DNA of 64,000 nt from Curvibacter sp. AEP1-3 (GTDB lineage Bacteria; Pseudomonadota; Gammaproteobacteria; Burkholderiales; Burkholderiaceae_C). The notes under the pieces were generated by a model. The model was not told the origin of the DNA. It made no database searches and saw only the letters and a program-made list of their open reading frames with translations. How positions within the stretch are numbered: the stretch's first letter is position 1; every line of letters starts with the position of its first letter. Below, piece by piece: positions 50,226 through 61,292 of this stretch. The position numbers were made by a program, and so were the translations under genes. The DNA lies in assembly GCF_002163715.1 (NCBI RefSeq), contig NZ_CP015698.1:2394200-2458199 (forward strand), given 5' to 3'.

Positions 50226-51050
50226 TTACTTCTTGCGACGCGACACGATCATGACCTGCGTGCGCTTGTTGTTACGGGTACGGTAGCCCTTGGTCAGATT
50301 ACCCCAAGGATCGACTGCATGACGGCCTTCACCGGTCTTGCCTTCACCACCACCGTGTGGGTGGTCAACAGGGTTCATCACCACACCACGGACGGTTGGG
50401 CGAATACCCATCCAACGCTTCACACCGGCCTTGCCCAACTGGCGCAGGCTGTGCTCTTCGTTGGCCACTTGACCGATGGTCGCGCGGCAGTCGATGTGGA
50501 TCTTGCGGACTTCACCGGAACGCACACGCACCTGGGCGTATGTGCCTTCACGAGCCAACAGTGTGGCGGAAGTACCGGCAGAGCGGATGATCTGAGCACC
50601 CTTGCCCACTTGCAACTCTACGCAATGGATGATGGAACCCACTGGAATGTTGCGGATAGGCAATGTGTTGCCAACGCGGATGGGAGCTTCGGAACCGTTT
50701 TGAATGGTTGCGCCTACTTCCAAGCCACGTGGGGCGATGATGTACTTGCGTTCGCCGTCTGCGTAGCACACCAATGCGATGTGTGCAGAGCGGTTTGGAT
50801 CGTACTCAATGCGTTCCACTTTCGCGGGGATGCCATCCTTGTTACGGACAAAATCCACTACGCGGTAGTGATGCTTGTGACCACCACCCTTGTGACGGGT
50901 AGTGATGTGGCCGTTGTTGTTACGGCCAGCTTGCTGGAACTGGGGTTCCAACAAAGCTGCATGAGGCGCACCCTTGTACAGGTGGTCACGCGAAATCTTC
51001 ACCACGCCACGACGGCCTGGGGAAGTTGGTTTCATTTTAATGACAGCCAT
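50226..51050 (-). CDS. rplB: 50S ribosomal protein L2
   Basis: A 274-residue L2 ([20 protein letters not shown]). The conserved C-terminal histidine region near the peptidyl-transferase centre is present in [20 protein letters not shown]. It is 2 bases after rplW. Fully conserved. Confidence 0.98.
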   Translation of the reverse strand: MAVIKMKPTSPGRRGVVKISRDHLYKGAPHAALLEPQFQQAGRNNNGHITTRHKGGGHKHHYRVVDFVRNKDGIPAKVERIEYDPNRSAHIALVCYADGERKYIIAPRGLEVGATIQNGSEAPIRVGNTLPIRNIPVGSIIHCVELQVGKGAQIIRSAGTSATLLAREGTYAQVRVRSGEVRKIHIDCRATIGQVANEEHSLRQLGKAGVKRWMGIRPTVRGVVMNPVDHPHGGGEGKTGEGRHAVDPWGNLTKGYRTRNNKRTQVMIVSRRKK

Positions 51051-51052
51051 GA

Positions 51053-51379
51053 TTACGCAGCCTCCCCGCCGAGGTTCAGCTCTTGACCGGGCTTCAGGGT
51101 CACGTAGGCTTTGCGAACATTGTCGCGACGGCCAACAGACTTACCGAAACGCTTGGTCTTGCCCTTGGTGTTCACCACAGAAACGCCTTTTACCTCGACC
51201 TTGAACATCAATTCCACTGCGGCCTTGATTTCATACTTGGTAGCGTCTTGCAGCACCTTGAAAGTCACAGCATTGCTCTTTTCGGCAACCATGGTGGCCT
51301 TTTCGGACACGATGGGGGCGACGAGCACTTGCATCAAACGACCTTCGTCGAATTTGGTCAGATTGGGACCGTGGCTCAT
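51053..51379 (-). CDS. rplW: 50S ribosomal protein L23
   Basis: A 108-residue L23 ([20 protein letters not shown]), the docking point for trigger factor and SRP at the exit tunnel. Its start overlaps the rplD stop by 4 bases (coupled translation). Confidence 0.97.
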   Translation of the reverse strand: MSHGPNLTKFDEGRLMQVLVAPIVSEKATMVAEKSNAVTFKVLQDATKYEIKAAVELMFKVEVKGVSVVNTKGKTKRFGKSVGRRDNVRKAYVTLKPGQELNLGGEAA

Positions 51380-51996
51380 GCAAACATCTCCTTGAGTGTG
51401 TCCATGGCAGCCTTAGTCACCAACACCTTGCGGTAGTGGACCAAAGACAGGGGGTCAGCATAACGGGGCTCAACCACCAGAACATTCACCAGGTTACGGG
51501 ATGCCAGATACAGGTTTTCGTCAACCTCATCAGCGATCACCAACACGGATTCCAGATTCATTGCCTTGAACTTTGCAGCCAAAGCCTTGGTCTTGGGAGA
51601 CTCCACTTTCAGGGAATCCACCACGGCCAAACGGCCTTCGCGCACCAGCTGAGACAAGATGGATGCCATGCCTGCGCGGTACATCTTCTTGTTGATCTTC
51701 TGGCCGAAGTTTTCATCAGGCATGTTCGGGAAAATACGACCGCCGCCGCGCCACAGTGGCGAGGAGGTCATACCAGCGCGAGCGCGACCGGTTCCCTTTT
51801 GCTTGAAAGGCTTCTTGGTGCTGTGCTTGACCTGTTCACGGTCTTTTTGAGCACGTGTACCTTGACGGGCGTTAGCCTGGAAGGCCACAACCACTTGGTG
51901 CACCAGATCTTCGTTGTAATCACGACCGAATACGGCTTCAGGAGCATCGTACTTGGAAGTTGCCTGACCTTGTTCATTCAGGAGTTCGACTTGCAT
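51376..51996 (-). CDS. rplD: 50S ribosomal protein L4
   Basis: A 206-residue L4 ([20 protein letters not shown]) with the extended tunnel loop rich in Arg/Gly ([20 protein letters not shown]). L4 is the autoregulator of S10 operons in enterobacteria; whether that holds here is not shown. It overlaps the rplC stop by 1 base. Confidence 0.97.
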   Translation of the reverse strand: MQVELLNEQGQATSKYDAPEAVFGRDYNEDLVHQVVVAFQANARQGTRAQKDREQVKHSTKKPFKQKGTGRARAGMTSSPLWRGGGRIFPNMPDENFGQKINKKMYRAGMASILSQLVREGRLAVVDSLKVESPKTKALAAKFKAMNLESVLVIADEVDENLYLASRNLVNVLVVEPRYADPLSLVHYRKVLVTKAAMDTLKEMFA

Positions 51997-52670
51997 CAGT
52001 TCGCTCCTTTAGAGGCTTTGGCTTTGACAGCTGGACGAACGGTCACGAAGCCACCCTTGGATCCAGGGATAGCACCCTTGATCAACAGGAGTTGGCGAGC
52101 TTCGTCGACACGGATAACGTCCAGGTTTTGAGTCGTCACGGTGGCATCGCCCAAGTGACCAGTCATGCGCTTTCCGGGGAAAACGCGACCTGGATCCTGA
52201 GCCATACCGATAGAGCCGGGCACATTGTGCGAGCGGCTGTTACCGTGGGATGCGCGCTGGGAAGACATGTTGTGGCGCTTGATGGTGCCGGCGTAGCCTT
52301 TACCAATCGAAGTACCCTGCACGTCCACTTTCTGCCCCACTGAAAACACGTCGGTCACAGGCACAGTTGCGCCTGTTGCGTATTTCGCAGCGGATTCGGC
52401 AGTCACGCGGAATTCTTGGATGATTTCGCCGGCTTCAACACCAGCTTTGGCCAAGTGGCCAGCAACAGGCTTGGTGATACGCGAAGCTTTGCGCGCACCG
52501 AATGTGACCTGCAAGGCCACATAGCCGTCGTTCTCTTGGGTTTTCACCTGTGTCACACGGTTGTTGGACACATCCACCACGGTAACGGGAACTGCGTCCC
52601 CGTCGTCCGTGAATAGACGCATCATGCCAACTTTGCGACCCAGCAACCCTAAGTGATTGCTAAGACTCAT
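51996..52670 (-). CDS. rplC: 50S ribosomal protein L3
   Basis: A 224-residue L3 from ATG 52670 ([20 protein letters not shown]), with the extension [20 protein letters not shown] that reaches toward the peptidyl-transferase centre. The 198-base gap to rpsJ upstream contains two hairpins (52765-52782, 52839-52860), so a separate promoter for rplC onward is possible. Confidence 0.97.
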   Translation of the reverse strand: MSLSNHLGLLGRKVGMMRLFTDDGDAVPVTVVDVSNNRVTQVKTQENDGYVALQVTFGARKASRITKPVAGHLAKAGVEAGEIIQEFRVTAESAAKYATGATVPVTDVFSVGQKVDVQGTSIGKGYAGTIKRHNMSSQRASHGNSRSHNVPGSIGMAQDPGRVFPGKRMTGHLGDATVTTQNLDVIRVDEARQLLLIKGAIPGSKGGFVTVRPAVKAKASKGAN

Positions 52671-52868
52671 TGTTTTCTCCGTAACTTCCACCCACAGCAA
52701 CTTCAATTGGCTGCTGTGTTTTGATGATGAAAGACTGTTAATAAAACTCTACCCCCAAGCCATCGGCCTCTGAGCAGAGGCCAGCGAGTATAGCCGGCGC
52801 TCGCATTTTGTGCAAGCCCCAACCCACTCACGTTAATGGCCCGGCATTTTCACGCCGGGCTGGTCTGC
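52671..52868 (-). promoter_or_regulatory. rpsJ-rplC spacer with two hairpins
   Basis: This spacer is much longer than others in the cluster. It holds GCCCGGC/GCCGGGC (52839-52860) just after the rpsJ stop and GGCCTC/GAGGCC (52765-52782) further on. The first resembles a terminator without a clear T-run, the second a leader hairpin before rplC. Together they suggest that the str part and the S10 part are separate or attenuated transcription units. Confidence 0.5.
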
Positions 52869-53183
52869 TTATTGCAGTTTGATTTCCACGTCCACGCCAG
52901 CAGGCAGGTCGAGCTTCATCAAAGCATCCACGGTTTTATCCGTTGGATCCACGATGTCCATCAAACGCTGGTGGGTGCGGATTTCAAACTGGTCACGACT
53001 TGCCTTGTTCACGTGAGGTGAACGCAGAATGTCGAAGCGCTTCATGCGTGTTGGCAAAGGCACGGGACCTTTGACAATCGCGCCGGTGCGCTTAGCAGTG
53101 TCAACAATTTCAGCTGCCGATTGATCGATCAGCTTGTAGTCAAACGCCTTCAGGCGAATGCGGATTTTTTGCTTGGCGGCCAT
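52869..53183 (-). CDS. rpsJ: 30S ribosomal protein S10
   Basis: A 104-residue S10 ([40 protein letters not shown]), also known as the antitermination factor NusE. It lies 21 bases after tuf and is separated from rplC by 198 bases, so here it appears attached to the str operon. Confidence 0.98.
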   Translation of the reverse strand: MAAKQKIRIRLKAFDYKLIDQSAAEIVDTAKRTGAIVKGPVPLPTRMKRFDILRSPHVNKASRDQFEIRTHQRLMDIVDPTDKTVDALMKLDLPAGVDVEIKLQ

Positions 53184-53204
53184 CGTAATTCCTTAATATG
53201 CGAA

Positions 53205-54395
53205 TTACGCGATGATTTTGGCAACCACGCCGGCGCCCACGGTACGACCGCCTTCGCGAATAGCGAAACGCAGGCCTTCTTCCATGGCGATGGGGTTGAT
53301 CAATTTCACAGTGATGGACACGTTGTCGCCAGGCATCACCATTTCTTTGCCTTCAGGCAACTCGATCGCACCGGTCACGTCCGTGGTACGGAAGTAGAAC
53401 TGGGGACGGTAGTTGTTGAAGAAAGGAGTGTGACGGCCGCCTTCGTCCTTGGACAGAACGTAGATTTCGCCGGTGAAGTGGGTGTGGGGCTTGATGGAGC
53501 CGGGCTTGCACAGCACTTGGCCGCGCTCGACGTCTTCACGCTTGGTGCCGCGCAACAGGATACCGACGTTGTCGCCAGCTTGACCTTGGTCCAACAGCTT
53601 GCGGAACATTTCCACGCCTGTGCAGGTGGTCTTCTGGGTGTCTTTGATACCGACGATTTCGATTTCTTCGCCGACCTTGACGATACCGCGCTCAACGCGA
53701 CCTGTCACCACGGTACCACGACCGGAGATGGAGAACACGTCTTCCACGGGCATCAGGAATGCGCCGTCCACTGCACGCTCAGGGGTGGGGATGTAGGTGT
53801 CCAGTGCGTCAGCCAGCTTCATGATGGCTTCTTCGCCCAGGGCGCCCTTGTCGCCTTCCATGGCCAACTTGGCGGAACCACGCACGATGGGGGTGTCGTC
53901 GCCAGGGAATTCGTACTTGGACAGGAGTTCGCGAACTTCCATTTCCACCAGTTCGAGCAATTCTTCGTCATCAACCATGTCGCACTTGTTCAGGAACACG
54001 ATGATGTAAGGAACGCCCACCTGGCGAGCCAACAGGATGTGCTCGCGAGTCTGGGGCATGGGGCCGTCAGCAGCAGAACAAACCAGAATAGCGCCGTCCA
54101 TTTGGGCAGCACCAGTGATCATGTTCTTCACATAGTCAGCGTGGCCGGGGCAGTCCACGTGAGCGTAGTGGCGGTTAGCGGTTTCGTATTCGACGTGAGC
54201 GGTGTTGATGGTAATACCGCGTGCTTTTTCTTCAGGAGCAGCGTCGATCTGGTCGTAGGCCTTGGCAGATCCGCCGAACTTTGCAGCCAACACGGTGGTG
54301 ATAGCAGCTGTCAGGGTTGTCTTGCCGTGGTCCACGTGACCAATCGTGCCCACGTTCACGTGGGGCTTGGTACGGGTGAATTTTTCTTTTGCCAT
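53205..54395 (-). CDS. tuf: Elongation factor Tu
   Basis: A 396-residue GTPase that delivers aminoacyl-tRNA to the ribosome. G motifs are complete: [26 protein letters not shown] and GSAKLA. Highly conserved through the three domains to [11 protein letters not shown]. It is downstream of fusA (109-base gap) and upstream of rpsJ. Betaproteobacteria usually have a second tuf copy elsewhere; that is not in this window. Confidence 0.99.
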   Translation of the reverse strand: MAKEKFTRTKPHVNVGTIGHVDHGKTTLTAAITTVLAAKFGGSAKAYDQIDAAPEEKARGITINTAHVEYETANRHYAHVDCPGHADYVKNMITGAAQMDGAILVCSAADGPMPQTREHILLARQVGVPYIIVFLNKCDMVDDEELLELVEMEVRELLSKYEFPGDDTPIVRGSAKLAMEGDKGALGEEAIMKLADALDTYIPTPERAVDGAFLMPVEDVFSISGRGTVVTGRVERGIVKVGEEIEIVGIKDTQKTTCTGVEMFRKLLDQGQAGDNVGILLRGTKREDVERGQVLCKPGSIKPHTHFTGEIYVLSKDEGGRHTPFFNNYRPQFYFRTTDVTGAIELPEGKEMVMPGDNVSITVKLINPIAMEEGLRFAIREGGRTVGAGVVAKIIA

Positions 54396-54504
54396 GTTTC
54401 AATTCTCCAAAGAGCTAATCCCGTGTGTTGGTTTTACGTCTGCACGATGTTGCTGATTCGCCCCGCACGGGAACAGGGCGGCACACCGTCGCAGACAACA
54501 AAAA

Positions 54505-56607
54505 TTACTTCGCGCGCGCTGCCATGATGGCTTCAGACACGTTACGTGGGGCTTCCGCGTAGTGTTTGAATTCCATCGTGTAGGTTGCACGACCTTGCGA
54601 CATCGAACGCAGCGATGTGGAGTAGCCGAACATTTCGGACAATGGAACTTCAGCCTTGATTGCTTTGCCACCGCCAACCATGTCGTCCATACCTTGCACC
54701 ATACCGCGGCGTGAGGACAAATCGCCCATCACGTTGCCGGCGTAGTCTTCAGGTGTTTCCACCTCCACAGCCATCATGGGCTCCAGAATCACGGGGTTGG
54801 CCTTGCGGCAACCTTCCTTGAAACCGAAGATAGCGGCCATCTTGAACGCGTTTTCGTTGGAGTCCACGTCGTGGTACGAACCGAAGGTCAAAGTCACCTT
54901 GACATCCACCACGGGATAGCCCGCCATCACGCCTTGGGTCAGGGCTTCAATCACGCCCTTTTCCACTGCAGGGATGTATTCACGGGGAACCACACCACCC
55001 TTGATCGCGTCGACGAATTCAAAGCCCTTGCCGGCTTCGTTCGGCTCAACGGTAAACACGACGTGACCGTATTGACCCTTACCACCGGATTGACGAACGA
55101 ACTTACCTTCGACATCGGACACGCTCTTGCGAATGGTTTCGCGGTAAGCCACCTGGGGCTTGCCCACGTTAGCTTCCACGCCGAATTCGCGCTTCATGCG
55201 GTCAACAATAATTTCCAAGTGCAATTCGCCCTGACCACCAATGATGGTCTGGCCGGATTCTTCGTCTGTCTGCACGCGGAAAGATGGATCTTCTGCAGCC
55301 AGACGGCTCAAAGCGATACCCATTTTTTCCTGGTCAGCCTTGGTCTTCGGCTCGACGGCTTGACGGATCACAGAGTCAGGGAACACCATGCGCTCCAGAG
55401 TGATCACGGCTGCAGGGTCGCACAAGGTTTCACCTGTGGTCACATCCTTCAAGCCCACACATGCAGCGATGTCACCGGCGCGGATTTCATCCACTTCTTC
55501 GCGGTTGTTCGCGTGCATTTGCACGATTCGGCCGATACGTTCTTTCTTGCCGCGCACAGCGTTGTAAACGGTGTCGCCTTTTTTCAGCACGCCGGAGTAA
55601 ACGCGAACGAAAGTCAACTGACCCACAAACGGGTCGGTCATCAGCTTGAACGCCAAAGCAGCAAACTTTTCGTTGTCGTCAGCCTTGCGGGTGACTTCTT
55701 TTTCGTCTTCGTCAAAGCCCTTGATGGCCTTCACGTCCAGAGGAGAAGGCATCAGTTCAATCACGGCGTCCAACATGCGCTGCACACCCTTGTTCTTGAA
55801 CGCAGTACCGCACAACATGGGCTGGATTTCACCAGCAATGGTGCGTGCGCGCAGACCGGCAGTGATTTCCTCTTCGGACAGTTCACCTTCTTCCAGGTAC
55901 TTGTTCATCAGGTCTTCAGAGGCTTCAGCAGCCGCTTCGACCATCTTTTCGCGCCACTCTTTGGCGGTTTCCACGAGTTCTGCGGGGATCTCTTCAAAGG
56001 TGAACTTCATACCCTGGGAAGCTTCGTCCCAGATGATGGCTTTCATCTTGCGCAGATCAACCACACCGGTGAAGTTTTCTTCGGCACCGATTGGGATCAC
56101 GATAGGCACAGGGCTGGCCTTCAAGCGCAGCTTCATCTGGTCCACGACCTTGAAGAAGTTGGCACCGGTACGGTCCATCTTGTTCACGAAGGCCAAACGT
56201 GGCACTTTGTACTTGTTAGCCTGACGCCAAACGGTTTCAGACTGGGGCTGCACGCCACCCACTGCGCAGTAAACCATGCAGGCGCCGTCCAGCACGCGCA
56301 TGGAACGCTCCACTTCAATCGTGAAGTCCACGTGTCCGGGGGTGTCAATGATGTTGATGCGGTGCTCAGCGAAAGAAGAGTCCATGCCCTTCCAGAAGCA
56401 AGTTGTAGCCGCGGAGGTAATGGTGATACCACGCTCTTGCTCTTGCTCCATCCAGTCCATCGTGGCCGCGCCATCGTGCACTTCGCCGATTTTGTGGTTC
56501 ACGCCGGTGTAGAAAAGAATACGCTCGGTCGTGGTGGTTTTGCCGGCGTCAATGTGCGCAGAAATACCGATATTGCGGTAGCGCTCAATGGGGGTAGTGC
56601 GAGCCAT
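54505..56607 (-). CDS. fusA: Elongation factor G
   Basis: A 700-residue GTPase that drives translocation, starting [20 protein letters not shown] at 56607. G motifs [23 protein letters not shown] and [10 protein letters not shown] are intact, and the C-terminal domains IV-V ([20 protein letters not shown]) are present. It follows rpsG and precedes tuf in the standard str operon. Confidence 0.99.
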   Translation of the reverse strand: MARTTPIERYRNIGISAHIDAGKTTTTERILFYTGVNHKIGEVHDGAATMDWMEQEQERGITITSAATTCFWKGMDSSFAEHRINIIDTPGHVDFTIEVERSMRVLDGACMVYCAVGGVQPQSETVWRQANKYKVPRLAFVNKMDRTGANFFKVVDQMKLRLKASPVPIVIPIGAEENFTGVVDLRKMKAIIWDEASQGMKFTFEEIPAELVETAKEWREKMVEAAAEASEDLMNKYLEEGELSEEEITAGLRARTIAGEIQPMLCGTAFKNKGVQRMLDAVIELMPSPLDVKAIKGFDEDEKEVTRKADDNEKFAALAFKLMTDPFVGQLTFVRVYSGVLKKGDTVYNAVRGKKERIGRIVQMHANNREEVDEIRAGDIAACVGLKDVTTGETLCDPAAVITLERMVFPDSVIRQAVEPKTKADQEKMGIALSRLAAEDPSFRVQTDEESGQTIIGGQGELHLEIIVDRMKREFGVEANVGKPQVAYRETIRKSVSDVEGKFVRQSGGKGQYGHVVFTVEPNEAGKGFEFVDAIKGGVVPREYIPAVEKGVIEALTQGVMAGYPVVDVKVTLTFGSYHDVDSNENAFKMAAIFGFKEGCRKANPVILEPMMAVEVETPEDYAGNVMGDLSSRRGMVQGMDDMVGGGKAIKAEVPLSEMFGYSTSLRSMSQGRATYTMEFKHYAEAPRNVSEAIMAARAK

Positions 56608-56753
56608 GATGGATCCTTGGTTGATCAAATTCTTGAGAGGGTCTGCCGCACAATGCAGCAAGACAAACGACTTTCAGAGTATGGCCAGCCCACATGACAG
56701 CGCCATTGCGCTGCCCGGACCTGCCAAGCTCTAAAAGCCGCGATTTCCGTTGC

Positions 56754-57227
56754 TTAGAAACGGAAGTGAGAGAAGGCCTTGTTGGCTTCAGCCATACGGT
56801 GCACTTCGTCACGCTTCTTCATGGCGCCGCCACGGCCTTCAGTGGCTTCCAACATTTCGTTGGCCAGGCGCTGAGCCATGGACTTTTCACCACGCTTGCG
56901 AGCGGCTTCCTTGATCCAGCGCATGGACAAAGCCAAGCGACGGACGGGACGCACTTCAACAGGCACTTGGTAGTTGGCACCACCCACGCGGCGGGATTTC
57001 ACTTCCACCATGGGCTTGACGTTGTTGATTGCAACGGTAAACGCTTCCAGAGCATCCTTATCGGGGTGCTTTTTGGCGATCAGCTCGAGTGCGCCGTAAA
57101 TGATGCGCTCTGCAACTGCTTTTTTGCCGCCTTCCATGATCACGTTCATGAATTTGGACAGCTCGACGTTGCCGAACTTGGGATCCGGCAGGATTTCACG
57201 TTTAGGGACTTCGCGACGACGTGGCAT
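56754..57227 (-). CDS. rpsG: 30S ribosomal protein S7
   Basis: A 157-residue S7 ([20 protein letters not shown]), which nucleates assembly of the 30S head. The 146-base gap to fusA is somewhat long. Nothing unusual in the protein. Confidence 0.98.
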   Translation of the reverse strand: MPRRREVPKREILPDPKFGNVELSKFMNVIMEGGKKAVAERIIYGALELIAKKHPDKDALEAFTVAINNVKPMVEVKSRRVGGANYQVPVEVRPVRRLALSMRWIKEAARKRGEKSMAQRLANEMLEATEGRGGAMKKRDEVHRMAEANKAFSHFRF

Positions 57228-57390
57228 ATTTCACCTCATATTGCTTCAGTTGGTATCTTTTCAGACACCGCGAGAGTTATTCAAAACTCCCACTTACTCG
57301 ACCCACACGGACAATTCCGGGCTTCGGGTCACTTCGCTGTATCTCCGCGCCACGCGGGGAACAGCACCGAAAAATTCGAACCTACAGAGC

Positions 57391-57768
57391 TTATTTAGCC
57401 TTTGGCTTCTTAGCACCGTACTTGGAACGGGACTGCTTGCGGTCTTTCACGCCTTGCAAGTCCAAAGAACCGCGAACGATGTGGTAACGCACACCGGGCA
57501 AGTCCTTGACACGACCGCCGCGAACCAGCACCACGCTGTGTTCCTGCAGGTTGTGGCCTTCACCGCCGATGTAAGAGATCACCTCAAAACCGTTGGTCAA
57601 GCGCACTTTGGCAACTTTACGCAGAGCGGAGTTAGGCTTTTTAGGAGTCGTTGTGTACACGCGAGTGCATACACCGCGACGCTGCGGAGAGTTCTGCATG
57701 GCAGGGCTCTTCGACTTGATGGTCTCGACCTCACGGCCTTGACGCACGAGTTGGTTAATGGTTGGCAT
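57391..57768 (-). CDS. rpsL: 30S ribosomal protein S12
   Basis: A 125-residue S12 ([20 protein letters not shown]), with the decoding-site loops [15 protein letters not shown] and [16 protein letters not shown]. The lysines whose change gives streptomycin resistance are the wild-type residues. It is the first gene of the str operon; the 113 bases to dacC upstream must contain the promoter. Confidence 0.98.
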
Positions 57769-57881
57769 TGAAAAACGTCCCTAAACGTTTGAATATTACG
57801 AAAACGTGAATCCCTTCGGAATTTCCGAAAAGCCTTCTAATGTAGCAGATCAAGGGTTTTCACGCAAACTGCTTGCGGCAA

Positions 57882-59066
57882 TCAGCGGATCCAGAGGCGC
57901 AAAGCGTCCCAGGCACGACCGATGATCCCTGCCTGCTCCACACCGTCGAGCGCCAAAAGCGGCACTTCAGCCACCACTTGGTCGCCGGCACGCACCTTCA
58001 AAGTACCGAGCACCTGACCCTTGGCCACAGGCGCCACGATAGGCTCATTGCGGACGACTTCGGTCTTGAGTTGTGCGGCGGTACCTGCAGGCACTGCCAC
58101 GATCACACCCTGCGCACGTCCGGCCTTGACTTCGGAACTGGCACCTTTCCAGACCTTGGGGGTGACAACGGCAGCGCCGGCGTCATACAGCTTTACCGCT
58201 TCAAAAGCGGTGTAACCCCAGTTCAAGAGCTTCTGGGATTCGTTGGCGCGGGCATTTTCACTCTCGGTTCCCAGCACGATGGACAGGAGACGACGGCTTC
58301 CAGTGGCGGCCGGAGTACCTGCAGGTGCGCCCGCCGTTGCCAGCGCAGGGAAGTCACGTTTGGCGGTGGCCACCAGGCAATAGCCGGCGGCATCCGTGTG
58401 GCCCGTCTTCAGACCGTCGACCGTGGGATCGCGAAACAACAAAAGGTTACGGTTGCTGTCATTGGCAGCAGGTGTACCGGGATAGCGGTATTTCTTGATC
58501 GCGTAGTAACCCACGTAGTCCGGGAAGTCGCTCATCAGTCGAGTGGCCAGGATGCTGAGGTCACGGGCAGTCGTGATGTGGCCAGCCTCTGTCAAACCCT
58601 CCGGGTTCCGGTAGCCGGTGTTCTTCATGCCCAGCACCTTCGCTTGGTCATTCATCATCTGAACGAAGCGCTCCAACGATCCACCCACGCCTTCGGCCAG
58701 AGCCATCGTGGCGTCATTACCGCTTTGCACGATCATGCCTTTGATAAGGTCTTCGACGGGCACCTGCATCTTGGGGTCGATGAACATGCGCGAGCCCGGC
58801 ATCTTCCAGGCGCGCTCACTGACGGGGAATGTCTGCTTCAAGTCGATTTTTTTGGATCGCAACGCGTCGAACACGAGGTAAGCCGTCATCAACTTGGTGA
58901 GCGAGGCGGGCTCCACCGGCATATCCATGTCCTTGGATGCCAGGATTTGGTTGGAAGTAACGTCCAGCAGCAAATAAGCGCGGGCAGCCACTTCAGGGGG
59001 ATGCGGAGCCTGTGCGGCAACGGCAAAGCTCAGGGCCGCCAAAACGGAGGCAATCAAGAATTTCAT
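57882..59066 (-). CDS. dacC: D-alanyl-D-alanine carboxypeptidase (PBP5/6 type)
   Basis: A 394-residue low-molecular-mass penicillin-binding protein that removes the terminal D-Ala from peptidoglycan stems. A signal peptide (MKFLIASVLAALSFAVAAQA) precedes the catalytic domain with SLTK (serine nucleophile), SGN and KTG motifs; the C-terminal end includes the beta-rich second domain and an amphipathic helix (IIGRAWDALRLWIR) for membrane attachment. It stands upstream of the str operon. Confidence 0.93.
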   Translation of the reverse strand: MKFLIASVLAALSFAVAAQAPHPPEVAARAYLLLDVTSNQILASKDMDMPVEPASLTKLMTAYLVFDALRSKKIDLKQTFPVSERAWKMPGSRMFIDPKMQVPVEDLIKGMIVQSGNDATMALAEGVGGSLERFVQMMNDQAKVLGMKNTGYRNPEGLTEAGHITTARDLSILATRLMSDFPDYVGYYAIKKYRYPGTPAANDSNRNLLLFRDPTVDGLKTGHTDAAGYCLVATAKRDFPALATAGAPAGTPAATGSRRLLSIVLGTESENARANESQKLLNWGYTAFEAVKLYDAGAAVVTPKVWKGASSEVKAGRAQGVIVAVPAGTAAQLKTEVVRNEPIVAPVAKGQVLGTLKVRAGDQVVAEVPLLALDGVEQAGIIGRAWDALRLWIR

Positions 59067-59128
59067 AGGTCAGTCAAGTTGGGAATCAAAGAGGTAGAGG
59101 CGCAAGCCTTGCGGTCGGGCCCGCAGAG

Positions 59129-59761
59129 TCAGGCCCGGAGATGACGCGCCACCAGGCTGCGCAACAAGGGCAATTGTCCATGAAAGAAGTGGCCGCCCCC
59201 GGGCACCACCGTCACCGGCAGACTTTGGGGACGGGCCCAGTTCATTACATCAGCCAAGGGTACGGTGTCATCCTGCTCGCCGTGCAGCACCAGGGTGCAA
59301 TCGTGCAAGTCAGGCGCCACGGGCGCTACCTCGAAGCGGCTCGCCGCAGTGCCCACCAGCACAACCTTGGCAAGGTCACGCCCCGCCATGGCGGTCACCG
59401 CGTGGCTCGTTACAAACGCTCCGAAGGAAAATCCCGCCAGCGCCAGCGTCCCGTCAGGGGTGGCGTGCGCCACCACAGCCAGCATGTCTTGCAGTTCGCC
59501 AGTGCCGTTGTCGTAAGAGCCTTCACTGCCACCCACACCTCGAAAATTAAATCGTACGGCACGCCACCCCGTCTGCACAAAGGCGCGCGCCACCGTCTGC
59601 ACCACCTTGTTGTCCATGCTTCCGCCGAACAGCGGATGAGGATGGGCAATAACCGCCGTACCGCGCCAGGCCTGCGCAGGGATATCAACAGGCTCATCGA
59701 TGAGCCCTTCCAGCACGCCGGACGGACCCGCGATCCGGAATTTTTGTGTAGAGGAATTCAT
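59129..59761 (-). CDS. Alpha/beta hydrolase, small KANL/dienelactone-like type
   Basis: A 210-residue alpha/beta hydrolase. It contains HPHPLFGGSMDNKVVQTVAR, RFNFRGVGGSEGSYDNG, nucleophile elbow GFSFGAF, acid HGEQDDTVP and histidine GGGHFFHGQ. This compact form, close to the dienelactone hydrolase group, is common and of unknown substrate. It follows dacC on the same strand by 62 bases of upstream spacing and ends before a repeat-family hairpin on its 5' side. Confidence 0.85.
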   Translation of the reverse strand: MNSSTQKFRIAGPSGVLEGLIDEPVDIPAQAWRGTAVIAHPHPLFGGSMDNKVVQTVARAFVQTGWRAVRFNFRGVGGSEGSYDNGTGELQDMLAVVAHATPDGTLALAGFSFGAFVTSHAVTAMAGRDLAKVVLVGTAASRFEVAPVAPDLHDCTLVLHGEQDDTVPLADVMNWARPQSLPVTVVPGGGHFFHGQLPLLRSLVARHLRA

Positions 59762-59767
59762 TTGCTA

Positions 59768-59820
59768 TGGATTCAGTAGCTGCTCGCGCACATTTGGCGG
59801 GCGCTACCGGCACTTTTTAT
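59768..59820. repeat. Copy of the TAGCTGCTCGCGCA hairpin repeat
   Basis: GTAGCTGCTCGCGCACATTTGGCGGGCGCTACC followed by GGCACTTTTTATT. It shares TAGCTGCTCGCGCA with the lipA terminator at 38418, but its second arm is degenerate. It lies between the ferredoxin and hydrolase genes. Confidence 0.55.
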
Positions 59821-59825
59821 TCAAA

Positions 59826-60176
59826 TCAGCGGCCGAGGTGGGCGGGCGTCAACAAGCGCTCCACCACTTTGCCGTTCTTCAGATGCGACTCAACGATTTC
59901 TTCAATGTCTTGTGCATCCACAAAGGTATACCAAACGGCCTCCGGATACACCACCGCCACCGGGCCGGCAGCACAGCGGTCCAGACAACCCGCCTTGTTG
60001 ACCCGCACTTGGCCGGGGCCGGACAAACCGGCTTCTTTGACGAGCTGCTTGCAACGGTCAAAACCCTCTTGAGCATTGTGGTGTGCACAGCAGTCTTCCC
60101 CGTTTTTGCGCTCATTGAGGCAGAAGAAGATGTGGCGCTCGTAGTAAGAGGCAGTGGTTTGTGTGGTGTCGGTCAT
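59826..60176 (-). CDS. Thioredoxin-like [2Fe-2S] ferredoxin
   Basis: A 116-residue ferredoxin of the thioredoxin-fold type. Cysteines for the cluster are in RHIFFCLNERKNGEDCC and AGCLDRCAAGPVAVVYPE. The partner enzyme is not evident. It is 9 bases after the VanZ-like gene on the same strand, so they are probably co-transcribed. Confidence 0.9.
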   Translation of the reverse strand: MTDTTQTTASYYERHIFFCLNERKNGEDCCAHHNAQEGFDRCKQLVKEAGLSGPGQVRVNKAGCLDRCAAGPVAVVYPEAVWYTFVDAQDIEEIVESHLKNGKVVERLLTPAHLGR

Positions 60177-60185
60177 GGCGGGGTT

Positions 60186-61280
60186 CTAGTTTTTCGCATC
60201 CCGGCGGCCAATTTGTCCGAGCAGATAAACCGATGCCACATAGGGCCACAGCCACCCGACCCACTGCGCCAAACCATTGAAGCGGATGAAGCGCCCCTGC
60301 TCCCACAGCAGCAAGGTCTGCGCAAAATACGGACTCTCCGGCGCCTGGTTCAACAAACTCAAATACACACCGAGAGAGAGCAAAGCCAATGCGGCACTGG
60401 CCCGCCAGGAGGCGAAGACAAACAGCAGCGCCAGCGAAGCCCCGGTGAACAAGCCGATTTGGGCTGGCACATCCAACCACGCCCAGGCATGCAGCGGCCC
60501 CCAACTGAGCGCGGCGGACAAGGCTGAAACCAGAATGGCAGACCCGGTGGTCACTCCCACCACCACCATGCGCCGCCACACCGGACGAACTACACAAAAG
60601 CCCAAGAGGCAGGGAATCAACAAACCCAAGGCCACGCACAACAACTCTGTGCCGGGCGCAAGCGGCAACAACTCGGTATCACGCACCGGCAGCCACGCCT
60701 CGAAACTCGAATCCTCCACGTAGGACTGCAGCAGCGCCTCCAGCCGGGTCACCACTTGACCCAGCCCCAAGGGCACCGATGCAGGAAAGAGTAAGCCCAC
60801 CGGCCAGGTCGACAAGAGCACGATGCCACCACGGGAATGCGGCACAAACCACCGGCTGCGCAACTGGTTCCAGCGATCAATTGCACCCGCCTTTTGCAGC
60901 ACAAAGGCCGCTATCGCACCCACCCATGCCCCCGCAGCATTCAACAGAAAGTCCTCCCGCGAGGGCACCCGCGACGGCAAATAACTTTGGAGCCCCTCCA
61001 TACACAGGGAGAGCAGCACCACGCCTACGGGCGCCCACCAAACGGAAGAGCGCCGCCACCCCGAACGCAAGGCACCGAGCCCGACCAGGCCACCCAAGGG
61101 CACGTACCCGGCCACGTTGACCGCGACGTCAAACCCGGTCCAGTAACGGGGTGTAGGCGCCAGCAAAAACTCCCAGCTGGCAATACCCTGATCGCGCCAT
61201 TCCACAAATGGAAACAGGCTCGCATACACCACCAGCGCTGCGTACAGGGCAGCCAAAGGCCATGCGGTGGACTTGTGCAT
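60186..61280 (-). CDS. VanZ-family membrane protein
   Basis: A 364-residue polytopic membrane protein. The N-terminal half carries the VanZ-like pattern (LYAALVVYASLFPFVEWRDQ, then DVAVNVAGYVPLGGLVGLG and SREDFLLNAAGAWVGAIAAF), followed by further membrane segments. VanZ relatives are implicated in envelope stress and lipid-linked processes but the biochemical role is not established. It is flanked closely by hemJ (12 bases) and the ferredoxin gene (9 bases). Confidence 0.82.
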   Translation of the reverse strand: MHKSTAWPLAALYAALVVYASLFPFVEWRDQGIASWEFLLAPTPRYWTGFDVAVNVAGYVPLGGLVGLGALRSGWRRSSVWWAPVGVVLLSLCMEGLQSYLPSRVPSREDFLLNAAGAWVGAIAAFVLQKAGAIDRWNQLRSRWFVPHSRGGIVLLSTWPVGLLFPASVPLGLGQVVTRLEALLQSYVEDSSFEAWLPVRDTELLPLAPGTELLCVALGLLIPCLLGFCVVRPVWRRMVVVGVTTGSAILVSALSAALSWGPLHAWAWLDVPAQIGLFTGASLALLFVFASWRASAALALLSLGVYLSLLNQAPESPYFAQTLLLWEQGRFIRFNGLAQWVGWLWPYVASVYLLGQIGRRDAKN

Positions 61281-61292
61281 GGCAAAGCGTCG

